Of a DNA stretch of 26,800 nt, positions 20,886 through 26,800 are shown one piece after another. The translations under genes were made by a program, and so were the position numbers. Under the pieces are notes generated by a model. It searched no databases and was not told the DNA's origin. It was given only the letters and a program-made list of their open reading frames with translations. Positions within the stretch are counted from its first letter, which is position 1. Each line of letters opens with the position of its first letter. Location of the stretch: positions 1 through 26,800 of the forward strand of contig BCJJ01000085.1 of the NCBI GenBank assembly GCA_039545355.1, given 5' to 3'. The DNA comes from Trichosporon coremiiforme. Taxonomy: Eukaryota; Basidiomycota; Tremellomycetes; Trichosporonales; Trichosporonaceae.

Positions 20886-21213
20886 ACTCGCAATGCCGTC
20901 AGCGCTCACCCAGCAGCGAGAAGGTGGACGACCTCCACCCCAACTTTTTCTACGCCAAGCCACAACTTCATGACATCGCACCGTCAGGCCACAGCTTGAC
21001 GCTCTATAGAGGCAGCCATGTGCCCGCATGTACGATATCCCTTGCTTTGTGGGGCTGTGGTTCATGGGCGGGAGTGCAGGAACGAGGGGAGAAGGGTGCG
21101 TTACACTACGGTGGGCCGGTTCCACTGTGCAACGGTTCGGTCGTTACGTGACAATCTGCGTACGTTTGGTGACGACTGGGAGGCTGGGAATCGGCGGGCA
21201 GCGGCTTTGTGCG

Positions 21214-21576
21214 TCAGTGGCTCAATGGCTGGCCGGCCGGGGCGGCCGGCACACCGCCCTTCTGTCCGGAATCTCCCGGAATCAGAGTCATCTCGTGACA
21301 GAGCTGAGATGGAGAAAGATAGAGCGGCACACCGTGCGCATCATCTGGTGTGAGCTGCGCCGGGACAGACCCTAGCGGTTCGTCTAGCGTTCGTCTGGGT
21401 ATGAGTGGGTCTGAAATATGACGATGTTGAGCAGTGGTGCCGGTGGGCCCTGTTGGAGTGAGAGTTTCGGACAGGGGCTCTGAAATGGAGACTGCTGAAT
21501 TGTGATGAGAGCGTAAAGCGAGCGTCACAGATCGCAGGGCAAGATTCTTCCGAGCTTCCTCCCTGCTCAGATCCAT
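21214..21576 (-). CDS. Hypothetical ORF, 120 aa
   Basis: An uninterrupted frame from ATG 21576 in good context (AACATGG) to TGA. The product is hydrophilic: an Arg/Glu-rich start (MDLSREEARKNLALRSV), a Ser/Thr/Pro-rich middle and a Gly/Pro/Ala-rich end. There is no signal peptide, membrane segment or motif. An ORF of this size is expected by chance in DNA of this base composition, so I keep it only as a candidate. Confidence 0.22.
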   Translation of the reverse strand: MDLSREEARKNLALRSVTLALRSHHNSAVSISEPLSETLTPTGPTGTTAQHRHISDPLIPRRTLDEPLGSVPAQLTPDDAHGVPLYLSPSQLCHEMTLIPGDSGQKGGVPAAPAGQPLSH

Positions 21577-22599
21577 GTTCCTCACTCGCAACGCCCACGC
21601 TTGGAGGCTACGACGCCAGGCATTTCATCAAGACCTAAGCGCAATGCTGTGTAGAGTGGATCAGGTGGTGTCGGGCATTCAAGAAGTGGTGCCGTGGTGC
21701 GCAGGGGCGAGGAGTGGAGCAGGTCCGCGCGATGCTGCAATGTTGGCGCCCCAACGCAAGATCGCTGGACTGGGGGAGCCGACAAGCGGGCAATTCCTTC
21801 ATTGCCTGCAGCACGAGCATTCCGCCGAGATTCCTGGCCACCGCTAACAATTCGGGCTGCTGCTGACAATTCAGCGAGCGCACGAGCAGCTGACGCAAGC
21901 AGATATACCGAGCCCCGAGCACACGGAGGCTGGGAATCAGTGAAAATCGAGGGTTCACTTTCTTCTAGAGTAGAGTAAGCATCATAGCGCGTTCATCACG
22001 GACGTCGCCGGGGCTTGGCATGCACGGCCAGATTGAAGTGAACCTGCAGTCGAGTAGAACTGTTCGCGGACATCGGACAGGGTTTCTGAAAAGAAATGGA
22101 GGCGGCCAGACCATGCGCTGATCCATGACAGGTGCTCAGCCACTTAGGTCCCAGCGAACATGGCGTTCTGAGACATGGCCGTCGCCACCACCGACGGGGG
22201 CTTGCACTGCCTCTGGGTCCTTGCTCGTTACGCCTCAAAGCCTCAACATCAGTGCTGGTGCCCATTTCATTGCGGGCGGGCAGTCGTCCGTCGCCACGCC
22301 GTGCGCCTTGCGCGGTTCCTAGCGAAAACGGCTCCGGAGACGTTCCGGCCATGGTCGGCGTTCTTCGGTAGTGTTCACGGGCCAGTCATCAGAGTTCTGA
22401 CAGCAGGTGCTGGGAACACCGGCCGGTTGGAAGGACCGGTTGCGATGGGAGCGGAAGAGGGATGATGCAGGCGCCTAGGGAGGTCAGTCACTCACCACTG
22501 TGAATCATACCATCACTCTCCCTCATCTCGAGATCTTCACCAGTCTCCGCCGGGGTAACTGTTAGTAGCCTCTCCTTCACCACGGATAAAGTAGCTGAC

Positions 22600-22604
22600 A
22601 AAAA
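22600..22604 (-). terminator. Possible Pol III terminator of tRNA-Phe
   Basis: Five consecutive T on the minus strand, 46 nt beyond the tRNA-Phe 3' end. It is the first T run of that length downstream. Confidence 0.4.
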
Positions 22605-22649
22605 CGCTGATCCACAGCTCTTTCGAGCTATGACCAGTGCATCTCTATG

Positions 22650-22728
22650 TGGGACGAGGGCGGATCGAACGCCCGACCTCAAGAACTGAAGCTTCACTCT
22701 CGCGCTCTCCCAACTGAGCTATCATCCC
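22650..22728 (-). tRNA. tRNA-Phe (GAA) with a 6-nt intron
   Basis: Minus strand, 79 nt: acceptor GGGATGA pairs with TCGTCCC (one T-G pair), discriminator A. The D arm is GCTC/GAGC with an AGTTGGGA loop, and the anticodon stem is CGAGA/TCTTG. The anticodon GAA is complementary to 22693-22695. T arm GGGCG/CGCCC, loop TTCGATC. The mature tRNA needs 73 nt, so six bases (CTTCAG) are left over right after G37, the normal site of eukaryotic tRNA introns. The fold is otherwise complete and canonical. Confidence 0.93.
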
Positions 22729-24194
22729 ATCGGAGACACGGGAGACAATCGCGCGGGGGCCGCATTGCCGGGCCGAGCGCCGAGTGCGGGAGATGACAAC
22801 TTCGAGTGGCTCGTGATGCTGAGCAACTCACTTGGTACTGAGGATCGGGTAGATCGCTCACTGACGGGCGAGGTCCATCCGTCTCGTTGGGCCGCGCACT
22901 GATTGGTTAGTTTCCTGGCAATATTTGCAAAGCTTGCCTTAAACCGCTTCTTGAGGTGCCGTCTTGCACATGCGTTGTGAGGTATCAAGGGGTCGGAAGC
23001 TGGAGGCGATCATGCAGCCTCGGCGAGCAACGACGGATGGGATGGGTCGCCCATTGTATGGTTTCTGTAGGCAGCTGAAGCGTCAGCTGCAGTTCATGCT
23101 AAGGACAGCTCACCATCTAGTGAGGGGTCTCCGGTTGTGCACCTCGTCTGCACAGGTCATCAAAGTCCTCCTTCGAGTCTGTCAACTTGACGAGACTTGC
23201 TGTCGTTGGGAAGCGGCCGAGCAACACATGACCTGCTTGATCAGCTGAAGCAAGAAGGCGGCAGCTCACCTGCGCTCACTGGCGTTCAGAGCTGCTTCTC
23301 AAAAGCTATCCTGCGAGCCTTGTCTTCTGCTCTGCGCGCGGCATCCTGTCCCCTTGGATAAGGGAGGGAGGTACTTCGCCTCTGTGTCCAGAGCTGGGAA
23401 GTCAGTTCTGATAGCTCTATGCGAATAACTCACTGATATTCACTTCTCTGGAGCTGACGTCTACTCCATGACAGTTGCCGCCATCGAAGGGATGCGGGTT
23501 GGCGGCGCGTGGCAATGTGACTTGCGAGCAACGGCGAGCCCTTTGTCACTCTCCTGTTCTCCTGTTTGCTCAGCTGAGTGTAGGCATACTTTAGCTTGGC
23601 TTGCCTTTAGCCTACCTATCTCGCTGACCTGGCGTGCCTACTGTCGATTGAGTTTAAGCACGCAAGAAGAGAATGTCTGGAGAAAGACGAGGAGCTAACA
23701 TAGGAAGCTGACTGGATGCTGGAGGATCGTGGAGGTCGAGGAAGGCGCTTACCGCTGTTGCTGCGGAGACTGCGCCCTCTTGCGCCCCAATACGCCCTCC
23801 TGCGCCCTTCAAGTGTTCTTGCAGATGCGGTCCTTGTGTTGGGTTCAACTGCGCAGCACGCAGTGCGCAGCCTCACTGTGGGGGACATGGTGAGCGCTGG
23901 GCCTGGACAGTCGTACAACTCAGCGGCAAGTCCCTTTGGTCCAGAACATGCACACAGGCAGGTCGTATCGACCGCGTGGCTCTTCCTAGCCGCTTAGTCT
24001 TCCTCGCCGTCGCTGACGGCCTGGACGCCATCTGTGTAGCCTCCTCCACCGCGAGGGGGGCTGCAGTGGGTATCTCACTGTGCGGCAGCCAGCTACTGTC
24101 CTACAGATCCATGCATTGTTCGCTACATACTACGAAGCCTACAGCGCAAATAGGAGGCTCAGTGTCCGTTTGCGAGGTAATGTTTCTCGCTCAG
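22729..24194. other. Intergenic region with a spliced-looking minus-strand locus
   Basis: On the minus strand three intron-like units follow one another: 23433-23394 (40 bp, GTGAGT, AACTGAC, CAG), 23269-23233 (37 bp, GTGAGC, GCTGATC, CAG) and 23113-23075 (39 bp, GTGAGC, GCTGAC, CAG). The exon between the first two has stops in all three frames. One short coding-like run (KLTDSKEDFDDLCRRG) lies between the second and third. This could be a spliced non-coding RNA or a decayed gene. Elsewhere in the region I see nothing convincing. Confidence 0.4.
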
Positions 24195-24894
24195 CTAGGG
24201 ATACTCAGGGCCGAGGAGCTCGATGTTGAACTTCTGGTTCTTGAAGTCGGGGTGGCTCTGGTCATGGCAGTCCCAGATCTGGAGCTTGGTGCCTTCCTGC
24301 AGTCTGCCGTCCTTAATGTCGAGGCAGGGGTCTGGGGTATCAGCTATGTCCATGGAAGACCTGGGATGAATAGCTTGAGAGGAGACTCACTGAGGGGGAA
24401 GCCGAAGAGCCTGAACTGGCCGGTGGAAAGACGCTCCCAGCGCCAGGGGTCGTGGCCACCCTCTTGCCAGAGATCGTACGCGTATCGCAGCGCTTCGTCC
24501 TGGCACAGCTGGCCGTAGGCTTGGATGCCGTTATGGACGTTGAAGCCCCAGTCGAGGGCGACTGATGTTAGTGTTGTCCCCACGAGAGCGCCTCTTTCCA
24601 GTACTTCAAAGACTCACAGAACCCGCCGTTCAGACATTGGTTGATGTGGCGGATGAACGTCTTGCCTTCGTTCTGGTTGATGGCCCAGGTGGCCAGTTCG
24701 TGCGAACAAGGGCGCAGAATGATGTCGCGATTGTACGTGCCGTCGCCGAGGGCGACGCAGAGGTTAGGATTGCCGATGGTATGCAGCTTGGCCTTCTGGT
24801 TGGGGTTCTGGCTCTGGGCGCTCGCGAGCCCGAGGAAGGCGCACGCCAGCAGCAGTGCCGGCAGCCACTTGGAGAGGCCGAAGCGGGTGAACAT
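24195..24894 (-). CDS. Secreted ricin-B-type lectin-like (beta-trefoil) protein
   Basis: Three exons on the minus strand: 24894-24618, 24561-24391 and 24331-24195, encoding 194 aa. The introns are 56 and 59 bp with CTAAC and CTGAT branch points. The signal peptide is LPALLLACAFLGLASA, cleaved about residue 26. The mature part resembles a carbohydrate-binding beta-trefoil. Subdomain-like units are NPNLCVALGDG...ATWAI (43-72), a middle unit ending DPWRWERL (130-137), and a last unit NPCLDIKDG...GTKLQIWDC...NQKFNI (150-186), the clearest ricin-B signature. Cysteines at 46/63 and 152/171 fit the intra-repeat disulfides of the family. Such proteins bind sugars at the cell surface or outside the cell; the ligand is unknown. 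No catalytic domain is attached, so nothing suggests a toxin. The middle repeat is divergent and assignment rests on the outer two. Confidence 0.8.
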
Positions 24895-25464
24895 GACAGT
24901 CGGAAGTTAGGTGGAAGTTGCTTTGTCGGGGGTGAGTTTGATCGGGCGGCGAGGAAGTCGTCAGAAGATGCGGAGGAGGAACGAGGTGCCTCGCCGCAGC
25001 AGGCGCTCAGTTATATAGACGCGCGCAGAGTGACGGCAACGGCGAGGCTAGAAGGAATGCGCAAGTGATCAGGTGGTCTGTCGCGCTCCAACGTTGCACC
25101 GCACTGGTTACCTACCGCGCCGACCGACGGTGGAGATTCGGTTTCGGATCCGGCCACCCTCCGACGTGATCATCCCGCTCAACCTTTAAATTGCGCTACC
25201 GTGCGCCGATCACGGAGGACCGAAGTCACAAAGTCCCGCTGACCTGTGGACGACAGCTGACATCGGACTGCGCCCAACACCGAAGCCCGTAACGAGTTCG
25301 GTACAAATGCCAAGCAAGTGTTGCACAGAGTTCTTACATCTCTCTCTCTCTTACTTTGCTTCTGAGCTATTTTTGAACATCATGAACACTACGAGAAGAG
25401 GTGGCGTCGGGCTTGGTGTCGGGTCCGATAAGATAGAGCTCTTAATCGGCCCGCCTGGGCCAGC
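24895..25464. other. Intergenic region upstream of the lectin-like gene
   Basis: 570 bp holding the lectin-like gene's promoter and the 3' UTR of the Cys-rich gene. Apart from the TATA box and a short (TC)n run near 25340-25350 I see nothing. Confidence 0.55.
25011..25017 (-). promoter_or_regulatory. TATA box of the lectin-like gene
   Basis: TATATAA on the minus strand, 117 bp upstream of the start codon. The same motif precedes the neighbouring Cys-rich gene. Confidence 0.6.
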
Positions 25465-25981
25465 CTACTCAGCCTTCTTGCCGCCGCGCCAGTAAGGGAT
25501 GCAGTAGCGACCGCCCTGGGCGCAATAGTATCTGGTTGTTAGCTCGAGATGACAGGTTACTATTGGACAGCTCACCCGCTGGGACAGTAGGTCTGGCGGA
25601 AGGGGGGAGGAGGCCAGATGAGCGCGGTACTCTCGCCGCCGTCGGCAGGCTGCTCGTCACCCCCTTCGTTGTCGCGCTCGTTCAGGATGGTGATGACTGG
25701 TGTCAGCTAAGAGTCCATTGGGTGACAGACAGCGGAGCATGAGACCCACCTTTGCAGCACTCGGCCTTGAAGGGAGCGCAGAACCAAAACTTGCCCGACT
25801 TGCCGCAGCCGACACCGGCGATGCCACAGTTGGGGTGAAGCTGGCGGCGGGCGTAGAGAGCGGGGATCCAGCCCCAGTTGTTGCGCTCTTCGAGAGTGGA
25901 GTCTTCGGTCTCGGTGTTGGGGTTGGGAGCGGCCATGGCGAGGGCGGCCAGGGCAGTGATGATGATGGTCTTGAGAAGCAT
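25465..25981 (-). CDS. Small secreted eight-cysteine protein, unknown family
   Basis: Three exons on the minus strand: 25981-25750, 25696-25576 and 25531-25465, encoding 139 aa. Introns are 53 and 44 bp, each with a good donor (GTGGGT, GTGAGC), branch (CTGAC, CTAAC) and CAG. The signal peptide is MLLKTIIITALAALAMAA. An acidic pro-like segment ends at a dibasic YARR (R45-R46), a possible Kex2 site. The rest has eight cysteines spaced C-x6-C-x8-C-x6-CC-x38-C-x5-C-x6-C. The first five (52, 59, 68, 75, 76) look like a compact disulfide-rich module and the last three (115, 121, 128) like a second one (YCPSGYYCAQGGRYC). An acidic linker joins them. The start is the ATG giving the signal peptide. 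I recognise no family. It could be an effector-like, wall-associated or antimicrobial secreted protein; the sequence does not decide. Confidence 0.78.
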
Positions 25982-26724
25982 TGCGTGGTGTTGCAGAGGT
26001 CGAGAGAGCTCCTTGAGTCCTGTTGAGGATGGGGAGTTATCGACCTCTGAGCTGCGGTTATATATGCGAAGAGCTGCCAGAACATTGGGCAAGTTCAGTG
26101 AAGGTCAGTTGACGGCCAGATCCAAACTGGCACCCGATCGCGATGGAGACAGACGGGCAACTCAGATCTGGCTGGTGTCGAGGAACGGTCCGGCTGCGCT
26201 TATCCTTGCCGAGCGGGGACACTAGCCGTCGTGCCAGGTGTCCGGCACGGCCTCCGCCCTACTCGGCTCCGATGGACTGGGGGAGGCGGGCCAACTTTAC
26301 GACGAGCCAAGGAAACGGAGTCGGCGTAGCACACTCGATGTCCGCCTTACACAGATCTCGTGTGTCCCGTGCGCTCCTTTGAACTGGCTTGCCGGGCGAA
26401 TTCCCAGCGGCCCTTTACCTGCAGTGAGAAATTATGAGTCCGGTCGTTGGCTTGGCACGGAGCGTCATTGGAGTCAGGCGATGCAGGACAGACGGAGATT
26501 ACAGGGGCGGAGCAAGTGTCCTCACACGGAACACAGGTCTCGTTCGCCTCGCTCGGTCGAGTAGTAATGGTCATCGTGAGCACGAGGAGGAGGAGATTTG
26601 AGGAAAAGGAAGGCAGTGCTGGAGCTTCCAGACCAGATCGCGTCGCACCAACTGACCAGTGGAGTCGGCTGCGGGCTTCGTCCGTGGGAGAGCTGCGCCC
26701 TCCCCCACGTGACCACATCACGGT
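25982..26724. other. Intergenic region between Cys-rich gene and right tRNA-Trp
   Basis: Contains the TATA box of the Cys-rich gene. A minus-strand open frame (26721-26347) contains a hydrophobic run followed by a cysteine cluster but has no usable start codon near it. No gene is accepted. Confidence 0.5.
26058..26064 (-). promoter_or_regulatory. TATA box of the Cys-rich secreted protein gene
   Basis: TATATAA on the minus strand, 77 bp upstream of the start codon. Confidence 0.6.
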
Positions 26725-26800
26725 GACTCCGTGGCGTAATTGGTAGCGCTTCAGATTCCAATGACTGGGATATACAAACGTATTCCTGAAGGTTGTCCGT
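26683..26800. repeat. Right arm of terminal inverted repeat carrying tRNA-Trp
   Basis: Inverted copy of 1-118: the outer 95 bases are identical, then similarity fades over about 20 bases. Includes a CACGTG box at 26706-26711. Confidence 0.9.
26725..26800 (+). tRNA. tRNA-Trp (CCA), 3' end cut off by the window edge
   Basis: Same gene as on the minus strand at 1-76. Acceptor GACTCCG starts at 26725 and anticodon CCA is at 26758-26760. An intron of about 22 nt (26762-26783) follows base 37, and the sequence stops inside the T arm after GTCCGT. Both copies point outward from the window. Confidence 0.85.

Larger units (their letters stand above)
20886..22649. other. Intergenic region, no secure gene
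   Basis: 1.76 kb between the mitochondrial-protein gene and tRNA-Phe. It holds a GC palindrome cluster of GGCCGGCC/GGCCGGC units near 21231-21250 and one minus-strand ORF with good start context (21576-21214), listed separately. A plus-strand ORF at 22175-22465 looks like chance. Confidence 0.5.

Noticed and set aside
20070..21125. 351-codon minus-strand ORF opposite the mitochondrial-protein gene
   Set aside because: Antisense shadow of a GC-rich single-exon gene; the sense product has a proper presequence.
22175..22465. 96-codon plus-strand ORF near tRNA-Phe
   Set aside because: Good ATG context but no motif, no signal and no exon continuation.
1..26800. Whole window as a transposon with terminal inverted repeats
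   Set aside because: The repeats are host tRNA genes, and no transposase, recombinase or reverse-transcriptase motif is visible between them.

Overview
The window reads as nuclear DNA of a filamentous or yeast-like basidiomycete, most probably a Tremellomycete such as a Trichosporonales relative. The placement is inference. It rests on GC-rich genes, introns of 34-80 bp with GTGAG/GTAAG donors, CTGAC/CTAAC/CTGAT branch points and CAG acceptors, intron-containing tRNAs, and a CFEM surface protein. No sequence search was possible.

Layout. Both ends carry the same partial tRNA-Trp(CCA) gene as an inverted repeat: positions 1-95 are identical to the reverse complement of 26706-26800, and the window stops at the same tRNA nucleotide at each end. 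The left third holds ordinary cellular genes: a six-exon RED/IK-like spliceosomal protein (+, 337-2132), a three-exon succinate-semialdehyde dehydrogenase (-, 4202-2389), a single-exon protein with two DUF7726-like domains (+, 6067-6891) and an MFS transporter of the monocarboxylate-transporter type (-, 8953-7328). About 9.1 kb (8954-18047) follows with no gene I can defend.

The right third is richer in secreted products: a double-CFEM, probably GPI-anchored protein (+, 18048-19078), a probable mitochondrial protein of unknown function (+, 20091-20885), tRNA-Phe(GAA) with a 6-nt intron (-, 22728-22650), a secreted ricin-B-lectin-like protein (-, 24894-24195) and a secreted eight-cysteine protein (-, 25981-25465). 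The last two are neighbours on one strand with similar TATATAA boxes.

How they relate. I see no operon-like unit or mobile element with recognisable enzymes. SSADH feeds the GABA shunt into the TCA cycle and the MCT-type transporter could move carboxylates, but their adjacency is not evidence of a shared pathway. CFEM, lectin-like and Cys-rich products all point to the cell surface or exterior. The points most worth following are the matched tRNA-Trp ends, a long and highly structured intron in the SSADH gene, three identical promoter boxes spaced exactly 42 bp, a spliced-looking minus-strand locus with no coherent reading frame (23075-23433), and the unassigned Cys-rich secreted protein.
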